Assembly (NCBI GenBank): GCA_029268225.1
Contig: JAJUGJ010000005.1
Location: forward strand, 1 to 64,000
Reading direction: 5' to 3'
DNA from: Burkholderiales bacterium
GTDB lineage: Bacteria; Pseudomonadota; Gammaproteobacteria; Burkholderiales; Burkholderiaceae_C
DNA: 64,000 nucleotides
Shown: positions 10,471 to 18,086 of the stretch, piece by piece
Position numbering within the stretch: position 1 is the stretch's first letter
Layout of the letters: each line of letters begins with the position of its first letter
Made by a program: the position numbers and the translations under genes
The notes under the pieces: model-generated
Database searches by the model: none
What the model saw: the letters and a program-made list of their open reading frames with translations, nothing else
What the model was told of the DNA's origin: nothing

Positions 10471-12084
10471 ATGAGCCAGAGCGACCTGTCGCCGCTGCCC
10501 GAGGCCGATCACCACTGTGATGTGCTCGTGGTGGGCGGTGGCATCAACGGGGCGGGTATCGCTCGCGATCTGGCTGGGCGTGGCTGGCGCGTGCTCCTGT
10601 GTGAGCAAGATGACCTGGCCAGCCACACCTCGTCGGCGTCCACCAAGCTGATCCATGGGGGGCTGCGCTACCTGGAGCATGGCGCCTTTGGCCTGGTGCG
10701 CAAGGCCTTGATGGAGCGGGAGCGCCTGTTGCGTTCGGCGCCGCACATCATGCACCCCTTGTCCTTCGTGCTGCCCCACGATCCGCGCACGCGTCCGGCC
10801 TGGATGATCCGCCTGGGCCTGTGGTGCTACGACCACCTGGCGCCGCGCGACTTCCTTTCGGGCAGCCGGGCCGTGGACCTTAGTCAGAGCCCCTGGGGAC
10901 AGCCCTTGCACCGTCAGTGGCGCCAGGGCTTCGTCTACACCGACGGTTGGGTGGACGACGCCCGCCTCGTGTTGCTGTGCGCGCTCGATGCCGCCGAGCA
11001 AGGCGCCCACATCCTGCCGCGGACCCGCTGCACGCAACTGCAACCCTATGGTGGCGGCTGGCGTGCCACCCTCGAGCGGCACCATGCCTTCACCCACCTT
11101 CCCACCCGCACGCTCACCGTGCAGGCGCGGGCCGTGGTCAACGCGGCGGGCCCGTGGGCCGAGCAGCTGTTGCGCGGCACCATGGGTGTGGTGGGCAGCG
11201 CCGCAGGCGGCGCGCGTGCGGCCAGCCGGGGGGCTCATCTGCGTCTGGTCAAGGGCAGCCACATCGTCGTGCCGCGCTTGTTCGAACACGACCACGCCTA
11301 TCTCTTCCAGGGGGAGGACCGGCGTGTGGTGTTTGCCATTCCCTATGAGCGCGCGTTCACCCTCATCGGCACCACCGATGTCGACCACCCTGGGGATCCC
11401 GGCGTGGTGAGCGTGAGCGATGAGGAGGTGCGCTACCTGTGTGCTGCGGTGGGACGCTATCTGCGCCGGCCCGTTTCGCCTGACGAGGTGGTGTGGCGTT
11501 ACGCCGGTGTGCGCCCCTTGCTTGACGATGCCACGGGTGCCGCCGCCGCGGTCACGCGCGACTATCGTCTGGAGACGCACACCCAGCCCGCGCCGTGGCT
11601 GACCGTGTGGGGCGGCAAGCTCACCACCTTCCGGGTGCTGGCCGAACAGGCTGCGGACCGCGTTGGCACCCTGTTGGGCGATCCGCGTGCCCGCTGGACC
11701 ACGGAGGCCTTTCTGCCGGGCGGGCTGCTGCAGGCTGGCAGCGACACCGCCATGATCCCTGCCTCGCCGGTCGCCCAGTTGCGGGCCTTCCAGGCGCGTC
11801 TGCGCCAGCGTCACCCCTGGATGGACCTGGGTCTGGCGCGCCGCTGGAGCCAGGCCTACGGCAGCCGCATCGACCTCCTGCTCGACGGTGTGCGCAGCCG
11901 TGCCGACCTGGGCGCAGAGGTGGCCCCCGACCTGTACGAGGCCGAACTGTTCTACCTGCGCCGTCACGAGTGGGCACAGACGGCTGACGATGTGCTGTGG
12001 CGTCGCAGCAAGCTGGGCCTGCACTACAGCCCCGCCCAACGTCAGGCCGTGGCCGACTGGCTGGCCGCTCAGGGTTCAGGCTGA
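10471..12084 (+). CDS. glpD: Glycerol-3-phosphate dehydrogenase, aerobic FAD type
   Basis: 537 residues. The FAD-binding GGGINGAG motif is at 22-29, followed by the GlpD signatures SASTKLIHGGLRYLEHGAFGLV, GFVYTDGWVDDARLV and VNAAGPWAEQLL, and by WGGKLTTFRVLAEQAAD near the end. It oxidises sn-glycerol 3-phosphate to dihydroxyacetone phosphate and feeds electrons to quinone at the inner membrane. It completes the route begun by GlpK. An insertion around 225-250 (GSAAGGARAASRG) is longer than I expect for the family. Confidence 0.95.
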   Translation: MSQSDLSPLPEADHHCDVLVVGGGINGAGIARDLAGRGWRVLLCEQDDLASHTSSASTKLIHGGLRYLEHGAFGLVRKALMERERLLRSAPHIMHPLSFVLPHDPRTRPAWMIRLGLWCYDHLAPRDFLSGSRAVDLSQSPWGQPLHRQWRQGFVYTDGWVDDARLVLLCALDAAEQGAHILPRTRCTQLQPYGGGWRATLERHHAFTHLPTRTLTVQARAVVNAAGPWAEQLLRGTMGVVGSAAGGARAASRGAHLRLVKGSHIVVPRLFEHDHAYLFQGEDRRVVFAIPYERAFTLIGTTDVDHPGDPGVVSVSDEEVRYLCAAVGRYLRRPVSPDEVVWRYAGVRPLLDDATGAAAAVTRDYRLETHTQPAPWLTVWGGKLTTFRVLAEQAADRVGTLLGDPRARWTTEAFLPGGLLQAGSDTAMIPASPVAQLRAFQARLRQRHPWMDLGLARRWSQAYGSRIDLLLDGVRSRADLGAEVAPDLYEAELFYLRRHEWAQTADDVLWRRSKLGLHYSPAQRQAVADWLAAQGSG

Positions 12085-12130
12085 GTGCCAGGTCGTGTCT
12101 CCCGTCTCAACCCCACCTCCGGAGTTCTGC

Positions 12131-12925
12131 ATGTCCCCAACACCTTCCCCCACCTTGTTCGTGACCGGCGCTGCGGCGGGCATTGGTCGCGCGGTGGCCG
12201 AACGCTTCCTGGCCGCGGGCTGGTTTGTGGGCCTGTACGACGTTGACGAGGCGGGCTTGCAGGCCCTGCAGCAACGCTGGGGGCCGGAGCGCTGCGTGAG
12301 CGCCCGTCTGGATGTGAGTGCGGCCGACGACTGGCGGGCGGCGCTGAGCGGCTTCGCGGCAGCCACCGGAGGCCGACTGGACGTGCTCTTCAACAACGCG
12401 GGCATTGCCGTCACCCGGCCCTTTGAAGAGGCCGATCTGGCGCGCCACCACCGCCTGATCGACATCAATCTCAAGGGCCTGGTCAACGGCTGCCACCTGG
12501 CCTTCCCCTTGCTGCAGCGCACACCCGGCAGCCGCGTCATCAACATGTGCTCGGCCTCGGCCCTGTATGGTCAGCCCGAGCTGGGCACCTACTCGGCCAG
12601 CAAGGCGGCGGTGCGCAGCCTCACCGAGGCGCTGGACATCGAATGGCGCCGCCACGGCATCCGCGTCGTCGATGTGCTGCCGCTGTTCGTCAACACCGCC
12701 ATGGTCACCGACGAGGTCAGCCGCATGAAAACCGTGGCGACGCTGGGCGTGCGTCTGGGGCCAGACGATGTCGCGGCCACCGTCTGGCGCTTGGCCACGG
12801 CACCAGCCAGCAGTCTGCCTGTGCACTCCTGTGTGGGTTGGCAGACGAAGCTGTTTGCGCTGCTCTCCAAGCTCTCACCGGGCTTCATGAACCGGCTGGT
12901 GACGGCCCGCATGGCCGGCTACTGA
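12131..12925 (+). CDS. Short-chain dehydrogenase/reductase family oxidoreductase
   Basis: 264 residues. The cofactor motif TGAAAGIG is at 12-19, NNAG is in VLFNNAGIAVT, the catalytic Ser is in NMCSASALYG and the catalytic Tyr/Lys pair in TYSASKAA. It is therefore a classical SDR with the full tetrad. The C-terminal tail (SPGFMNRLVTARM) is like SDRs associated with lipid or acyl substrates. An Asp after the second strand (LYDVDEAG) suggests NAD(H) preference. The substrate is unknown. It follows glpD by 46 bases and may share its transcript. Confidence 0.88.
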   Translation: MSPTPSPTLFVTGAAAGIGRAVAERFLAAGWFVGLYDVDEAGLQALQQRWGPERCVSARLDVSAADDWRAALSGFAAATGGRLDVLFNNAGIAVTRPFEEADLARHHRLIDINLKGLVNGCHLAFPLLQRTPGSRVINMCSASALYGQPELGTYSASKAAVRSLTEALDIEWRRHGIRVVDVLPLFVNTAMVTDEVSRMKTVATLGVRLGPDDVAATVWRLATAPASSLPVHSCVGWQTKLFALLSKLSPGFMNRLVTARMAGY

Positions 12926-12941
12926 GACACGGACAGCGCGC

Positions 12942-13904
12942 TCAGCCCTCTTCGCGCGGCATCAGGAAGTGACCCCGGGCATTGGCCACCGGTCGCTGCG
13001 GGTCGTCCTGCCAGATCGAGACCTGGGCCAGCGCCACGCGGTTGCCTTGGCGCACCGTCGTGCACTGCGCAAAGGTGTCCACCGGCTTGGCCGAGCGCAG
13101 GTAGGCGATGGCGAAGTCCACGCTGCGCGGGGCATCGGGGATGCCGGGGACCGTGTCCATCAGGTGCAGGATCATGGCGGTTTCCCCAAAACCGGCCAGC
13201 ACACCGCCATGCAGCGCCGGCAGCATGGGGTTGCCGATCAGGTCGTGCTGGAAGGGCAGGCGGAACACCGGGCCGGCGTCCACCTGCGCTTGCTGGTGGA
13301 TCTGCAGGAAGTCCACATAGGGCGAGCGGCCACCGGTGCGTGCCGGGGTTTCCGGCGTTGCGGCGGGGGTGCTGCGGATGTGATGGCTGGTGTCCAGGCT
13401 GGTGGGCGAAACCAGGTGTGAAGCGGCCTCGGCCGGCGTGGGCTGCTGGGCTGGCGGGGCCTTGCGGGTGCTGGCGGTGCCGCGCATGAAGGTCGCGTTG
13501 ACCGTGGCCACGGGCTTGGCCTGCCCCAACTGGAACAGCTCGCCGCGCACGAAGGCCACGCTGCGCGACAGGCGGTGGCACTCGGCGCGGCAGGTCACGT
13601 TCACGTTGGCCACCGGCGGGCGCAGGTAGTCCATGCGCAGGTCCAGTGTGGCGAAGGGCTCCATCTCTTCCATGGCGCTGCCCACGGCCAGGCCGCAGGC
13701 GGTGTCGGCCAGCACGCTCAGGCAGCCGGCGTGGATCAGGTTGCGCTGGGTGTCGCCCGTCCAGGTGGCGCGGGCGGGCAGCAGCAGCGTGACAAAGCCC
13801 TGACCGATGTCCACCACCTGCATGCCCGAAAAGGCGGCATACGGGATGCCCGAGACGAACGCCTGGGCCCAGTTGGTGCGGGAATCGCTGCTGAAGATGC
13901 TCAT
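12942..13904 (-). CDS. Double hot-dog (PaaI-like) acyl-CoA thioesterase family protein
   Basis: 320 residues from ATG 13904. Two hot-dog folds are fused: the first, about residues 20-145, contains NLIHAGCLSVLADTACGLAVG and the second, about 190-315, contains LPALHGGVLAGFGETAMILHL. A Pro/Thr-rich linker joins them. Both repeats keep the HxG...D/E pattern of PaaI-type thioesterases, which hydrolyse acyl-CoA esters. Tandem PaaI domains occur as fusions in betaproteobacteria; the physiological substrate is unknown. An upstream GTG would lengthen the protein by 40 residues but gives a non-conserved leader. Confidence 0.8.
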   Translation of the reverse strand: MSIFSSDSRTNWAQAFVSGIPYAAFSGMQVVDIGQGFVTLLLPARATWTGDTQRNLIHAGCLSVLADTACGLAVGSAMEEMEPFATLDLRMDYLRPPVANVNVTCRAECHRLSRSVAFVRGELFQLGQAKPVATVNATFMRGTASTRKAPPAQQPTPAEAASHLVSPTSLDTSHHIRSTPAATPETPARTGGRSPYVDFLQIHQQAQVDAGPVFRLPFQHDLIGNPMLPALHGGVLAGFGETAMILHLMDTVPGIPDAPRSVDFAIAYLRSAKPVDTFAQCTTVRQGNRVALAQVSIWQDDPQRPVANARGHFLMPREEG

Positions 13905-14045
13905 GGTCACAACCCGTCTGGATGCGAGAAAGGCGAGATTGTCTCTCTGCGCCGGCCCGTGCACACGGCCCACGTCACCCGCGCATCCCGAGATCAATGT
14001 GGCATTGCGGACAACCGTCGTCAAGTTGACAGTTGGCGGCGGCGA

Positions 14046-14755
14046 TCACGCTCGCAGTCGGAACTGACCCACGGTGCTGACCAGGGCGGTGGTTTCCTGG
14101 CGAACCGAGTCCACCGCTGCAGCAGACTCCTCGGCCAGGGCGGCGTTTTGCTGGGTCGTCTGATCCAGTTGGCCCATCGCCTGATCGATCTGGCGAATGC
14201 CCGTGGCCTGCTCGCTCAGCGAGAGGTTGACCTGCGAGATCAGTTGCGACACCTGCTGCACCGACGACACCACCTTGGCCAGACTGTCCTTCATGTCGGA
14301 CAAGGCCTGCATCAGTTGCCCTATCTCATCGCGCGAATGCACCTGCACCGGGCTGGCCAGGTCGCTCGCCGAGATGGTGGCATGGCGGATCAGTAAGAAG
14401 GTCACGCACTGCATCGACAGACCCACGAGGTTCAAGGTGATCACGGTCACCTTGATGAGGCCCACGGCCTCGCTGACCAGCCCCCCAACTTGTTGGAGTT
14501 GTCCATCACGGCGGCCATGTCGGGCCGCAACTGGGTGATCAGCTCCGGTGTGATCGGCCCGCTCCCCGATTGGACGATGTCGCGCATGTGGCGGAGTTCG
14601 CTGATGTCCTTGTGCGGTAGATCGATCACGGCACCGAAGCCGATCAGGCGGAACGTCCACTGTTCAATGGCGAGCAGCTCGGTGTCCACATGGCCTGCGA
14701 TGTCGATGGCCTTGTCGATGTAATGAACTACTCGGCGCGGGGCAGGGTGCCGCGC
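14046..14755 (-). pseudogene. Decayed methyl-accepting chemotaxis protein
   Basis: Two fragments in different frames together resemble a chemoreceptor. The upstream piece (14755-14487) reads HYIDKAIDIAGHVDTELLAI and onward through a four-helix ligand-domain tail but has no start codon and meets an in-frame stop. At a run of six C residues (14481-14486) the frame shifts, and the second piece carries a membrane helix (LIKVTVITLNLVGLSMQCV), a HAMP segment and the C-terminal receptor tail (QATGIRQIDQAMGQLDQTTQ). The methyl-accepting hairpin tip normally found between HAMP and this tail is missing. Truncation, frameshift and internal deletion all indicate a dead gene. The flank 14756-14926 holds no recognisable gene. 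Confidence 0.85.
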
Positions 14756-14926
14756 TCAGGTGCCGCCTAGGCGAGTCACGAAAAGGTCCCGGGTGAGAGG
14801 CTGGTCTTGGAATATCGGACAAGCTTGTTGTTATACCCCCTCCCGTTCACAGGACGCTGTGAGATCGGTCACGTTGTGGCGCTTCGGCATGCAGGGTCTT
14901 CACGCTGCCCCTGCCACAAACCGCGG

Positions 14927-15403
14927 TCAGTCGGCCGCGGGTGTCGCCATCGTTGGCGCGAGGCCTGTCCAGTCCGTCAGGCGCAGCACCTGCACCCCCT
15001 TGAGCCGGAACGCGCGCTTGTTCAGTTTGAGCAGCGCCGCATCCTTGCTGAACAGCCAGCGCGCGCCCACCTGCATGGCCAGGTCGATGAAGACCTGGTC
15101 GTCCGGGTCCTTGCAGCGCAGCCCGCAGGGTGGGGGCTCGTCCACGAAGGTGGCGTGCTGGAACACCGTCAGTGTCAGCATCGGGTCGGGCTGCCAGGGC
15201 TTGAGGTAGCTGCGCGGCCACACCTGGTGCCATTCCTTTTCCATCGACGGGCAGGCCAGCCAGCGCAGGCGGCCGGCCAGGATGGCCTCGGCGATGGGGT
15301 GGGCGGCCGGGTCTTTGAACACCCGCCAGTCCAGCAGGGCGTTGGTGTCGAGGATGACGATGGGGACGTCGCTGGCGGGCGTCGCCGCGTCGGCCTCGCT
15401 CAT
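14927..15403 (-). CDS. PIN-domain protein, putative endoribonuclease (toxin-like)
   Basis: 158 residues. The PIN pattern of acidic residues is visible: [11 protein letters not shown] near residues 16-25, [18 protein letters not shown] around 100 and [11 protein letters not shown]. This matches the family annotated as 'toxin-antitoxin system toxin component, PIN family'. Its ATG overlaps the mnmA stop by four bases, so it is probably made from the mnmA message. No antitoxin-sized partner lies next to it, so a toxin role is doubtful and RNA processing is an alternative. Confidence 0.75.
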   Translation of the reverse strand: MSEADAATPASDVPIVILDTNALLDWRVFKDPAAHPIAEAILAGRLRWLACPSMEKEWHQVWPRSYLKPWQPDPMLTLTVFQHATFVDEPPPCGLRCKDPDDQVFIDLAMQVGARWLFSKDAALLKLNKRAFRLKGVQVLRLTDWTGLAPTMATPAAD

Positions 15404-16533
15404 TCGGCGCGCGCGATCACGCCACCGCCCAGGCAGACCTCGCCCTGGTACAGCACGGCCGACTGGCCCGGCGTGACCGCCCATTGCGCCTCGGGGAAGC
15501 GCAGCGCGATCTCGCTGGCGCTGACCGCCGTCACCTCGCAGGGCGCATCGGCCTGACGATAGCGGGTCTTGGCGCCCACGCCGGCCTGTGCGACCGCTGG
15601 TCCACGGCCATCGACCCAGCTCAGGTCGTCGGCCACCAGGGTGTGCTGCAACAGCCAGGGGTGGTCATGGCCCTGCACCACATACAGGGTGTTGGTCGCC
15701 ATGTCCTTACGGGCCACAAACCAGGGCTCATGCTCGCCACCGCCGCGCGGCGCACCTTTTTCCTTCACGCCGCCAATGCCGATGCCCTTGCGCTGGCCCA
15801 GCGTGTAAAAGCTCAGGCCCACGTGCTCGCCCAGCTTGCGGCCGCGGTCGTCCTTGATCGGGCCGGGCTCGTTGGACAGATAGCGGTTGAGGAACTCGCG
15901 GAACGGCCGCTCGCCGATGAAGCAGATCCCGGTCGAGTCCTTCTTCTTCGCGTTGGGCAGCTGGATCTCGTCGGCAATGCGGCGCACCTCGGTCTTGGGC
16001 AGCTCGCCCACCGGGAACATCGTCTTGCTCAGTTGCGCCTGGTTCAGGCGGTGCAGGAAGTAGCTCTGGTCCTTGAGCGGGTCCAGCCCTTTGAGCAGCT
16101 CAAAGCGCTGGCCGCCTTCGTACCGCGCATCAGCCACCGAGCGCACCCGGGCGTAGTGACCGGTGGCGATCTTCTCGGCGCCCAGGCGCATCGCGTGGTC
16201 CAGGAAGGCCTTGAACTTGATCTCGGCATTGCACAGCACATCCGGGTTGGGTGTGCGCCCGGCCTGGTACTCGCGCAGGAACTCGGCGAACACGCGGTCC
16301 TTGTAGTCGGCCGCGAAGTTCACGTGCTCGATCTCGATGCCGATCACATCGGCTACCGAGGCCGCATCCAGGAAATCCTGACGGCTGGAGCAGTACTCGC
16401 TGTCGTCGTCATCTTCCCAGTTCTTCATGAAAATGCCGATGACCTCGTGGCCCTGTTGCTTGAGCAGCCAGGCGCTGACGGCCGAGTCCACGCCGCCACT
16501 CAGGCCCACGACGACGCGTTGCCTCTGTTGCAT
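15400..16533 (-). CDS. mnmA: tRNA-specific 2-thiouridylase MnmA
   Basis: 377 residues. The PP-loop GLSGGVDS is at 10-17. The catalytic cysteines are Cys101 in [12 protein letters not shown] and Cys204 in [13 protein letters not shown]. The family block [14 protein letters not shown] is present. It installs sulfur at position 2 of the wobble uridine (U34) in tRNA-Lys, Glu and Gln. Located directly downstream of nudJ, the same neighbour pair as in enterobacteria. Confidence 0.98.
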   Translation of the reverse strand: MQQRQRVVVGLSGGVDSAVSAWLLKQQGHEVIGIFMKNWEDDDDSEYCSSRQDFLDAASVADVIGIEIEHVNFAADYKDRVFAEFLREYQAGRTPNPDVLCNAEIKFKAFLDHAMRLGAEKIATGHYARVRSVADARYEGGQRFELLKGLDPLKDQSYFLHRLNQAQLSKTMFPVGELPKTEVRRIADEIQLPNAKKKDSTGICFIGERPFREFLNRYLSNEPGPIKDDRGRKLGEHVGLSFYTLGQRKGIGIGGVKEKGAPRGGGEHEPWFVARKDMATNTLYVVQGHDHPWLLQHTLVADDLSWVDGRGPAVAQAGVGAKTRYRQADAPCEVTAVSASEIALRFPEAQWAVTPGQSAVLYQGEVCLGGGVIARAE

Positions 16534-16551
16534 GTCAGATCAGAAAAAAGC

Positions 16552-17106
16552 TCAGGAGGCCCGATGGTACGACGGCGCCGAAAACACCGACTCGTGCACG
16601 GTCAGGATCTCAAGCGGATAACGCTGGCCGGCCAGGTAGCTTTCCAGGCATTCCAGCAGCAGCGGGCTGCGGTGGCGCTCAGGGCAGGCGCGGATCTCGT
16701 CCGGCGTCATCCACACGGTGCGCACGATGCCTTCGTCGAGTTGCAGGTTCGGATCGGCCTCGCCCACCGAGCCGCAAAAGGCCAGGCGCAGATAAGTGAT
16801 GTCTTCGCCCGTGCGGGTGCGACGGAAGCGTGACATGTACAGGCCGACAAAGCCTTCCGGCGTGAACGCCCGCGCGGTTTCTTCCAGGGTTTCGCGGATC
16901 ACGCCTTCCAGCGGCGATTCACCCGGATCCAGGTGGCCAGCCGGATTGTTGAGCAGCAGGCCGTCAGAGGTTTCCTCTTCCACCAGCAAAAAGCGTCCGT
17001 CACGCTCGATGAGCGCAGCCACGGTGACGTTGGGTTTCCAGCGTACCTTGGAGGGGGGCGTGATGTCGGACGGCAAATCAGCCTTCAACAAATCGGCGGT
17101 GTTCAT
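16552..17106 (-). CDS. nudJ: Nudix hydrolase, NudJ-like
   Basis: 184 residues from ATG 17106. The Nudix box GHLDPGESPLEGVIRETLEE fits GX5EX7REUXEE, and the preceding LLVEEETSDGLLLNNPAG is typical of NudJ (thiamine and nucleoside pyrophosphate hydrolase). A TTG 21 bases further upstream could also start the frame but is less likely. The stop lies 18 bases before mnmA. The exact substrate is inferred from the nudJ-mnmA synteny. Confidence 0.85.
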   Translation of the reverse strand: MNTADLLKADLPSDITPPSKVRWKPNVTVAALIERDGRFLLVEEETSDGLLLNNPAGHLDPGESPLEGVIRETLEETARAFTPEGFVGLYMSRFRRTRTGEDITYLRLAFCGSVGEADPNLQLDEGIVRTVWMTPDEIRACPERHRSPLLLECLESYLAGQRYPLEILTVHESVFSAPSYHRAS

Positions 17107-17162
17107 GAGCCCGACATTATCCGCCAATCCGTTCTGAACTGTTTGACGTTTCTGTGACGCGC

Positions 17163-17840
17163 TCAGAATTCACTGCTCAGGCGCCAGCGCTCCAGGGTGC
17201 TTTTCAGGTCAGCCAGCACCCAGCTCTTTTGCAGGGCCAGCAATTCCGGCGTGGTCTGGCGCATGCCAATCACGCTGTGCAGGAAACCGAACACGCGGTA
17301 GGTCAGCAAGGCACGGATGCGGAGATAGTCGGCGTCGAACTCGGCCTTGGGGGTGCCCACGGGGGCATGCCATCGCAGCAGGGTGTCCAGATCCTCGTAC
17401 AGCATCTGGGTGCCCGGCATGCTTTGCAGTTGTTGGCGCAGCTGCACCATGTCCACGCTCGGGCTGTCTCCAATGAAGATGAAGCGGAAGTGGTCTCGGT
17501 GCGCCAGCCAGTGGTCGATCATGGCCTCGCAGTACGCGACCGCGCGCTCCGCCATGGGAAAGGGCTGGATGTGGGCCTGACAGGTCCGGGCCGCTTCTTC
17601 GATGATCTCGTCCCAGATGACGATCAGCAGGGCTTCCTTGCAATCGAAGTACCAGTAGAACGCCATGGGCGTGACACCCGCCTCGGCGGTGATGCGGCGG
17701 ATCGTGACCGCTGCATAGCCTTCGCTCAGAAAGATGCGCCGCGCGATGTCCACCAGCTCTTGGCGGAACTGTTCACGCGCGGCCGGGGTGAGGCGCCGTT
17801 TCGGGGTGGGGGCGGTGGAGGGCGGTGCGTCAGCCTGCAT
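17163..17840 (-). CDS. TetR-family transcriptional regulator
   Basis: 225 residues from ATG 17840. The N-terminal helix-turn-helix reads YAAVTIRRITAEAGVTPMAF followed by YWYFDCKEALL, the standard TetR DNA-recognition layout. The C-terminal ligand domain has no recognised specificity. Divergent from the GGDEF-EAL gene at 18087, with a 21-bp inverted repeat between them (17954-17974) that could be its operator. Confidence 0.88.
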   Translation of the reverse strand: MQADAPPSTAPTPKRRLTPAAREQFRQELVDIARRIFLSEGYAAVTIRRITAEAGVTPMAFYWYFDCKEALLIVIWDEIIEEAARTCQAHIQPFPMAERAVAYCEAMIDHWLAHRDHFRFIFIGDSPSVDMVQLRQQLQSMPGTQMLYEDLDTLLRWHAPVGTPKAEFDADYLRIRALLTYRVFGFLHSVIGMRQTTPELLALQKSWVLADLKSTLERWRLSSEF

Positions 17841-17953
17841 GAGGGACCTGCGTGTGTGACCCACATTGGCCCACTTCAAAACACGGGCCTCATCTTAGAT
17901 GGGGCATGGCACAGGGGCCAAATTCGGGGTGTGAATCCCCGCATTTTTCGAGG

Positions 17954-17974
17954 GGTGTTCGTGATGCGAACACC
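17954..17974. promoter_or_regulatory. Inverted repeat, candidate TetR operator
   Basis: GGTGTTCG and CGAACACC form a perfect 8-bp inverted repeat with a 5-base spacer (TGATG). It lies 113 bases upstream of the TetR-family gene and in the divergent region shared with the gene at 18087. Size and symmetry suit a TetR dimer; the assignment is inference. Confidence 0.5.
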
Positions 17975-18086
17975 TTCCGGAATCCGGGTGCTATCCGAAA
18001 TACTGATTCCGCGCAATACGGCGATTGCCTGATCCCGATACATTGAAGCTGTCATCTTGTACGCGTACAGTACAGAGACATTTGTG

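Noticed and set aside
9337-12039. A ~900-codon open frame antisense to the FimV-like gene and glpD
   Set aside because: GC-rich coding DNA leaves long stop-free antisense frames. The translation is low-complexity His/Gly/Arg/Gln-rich with no recognisable domain, while the opposite strand has full GlpD motifs.
14756-14926. Possible start of the chemoreceptor pseudogene
   Set aside because: No start codon in frame and an in-frame stop at 14756-14758; no chemoreceptor-like sequence was recognised further upstream.
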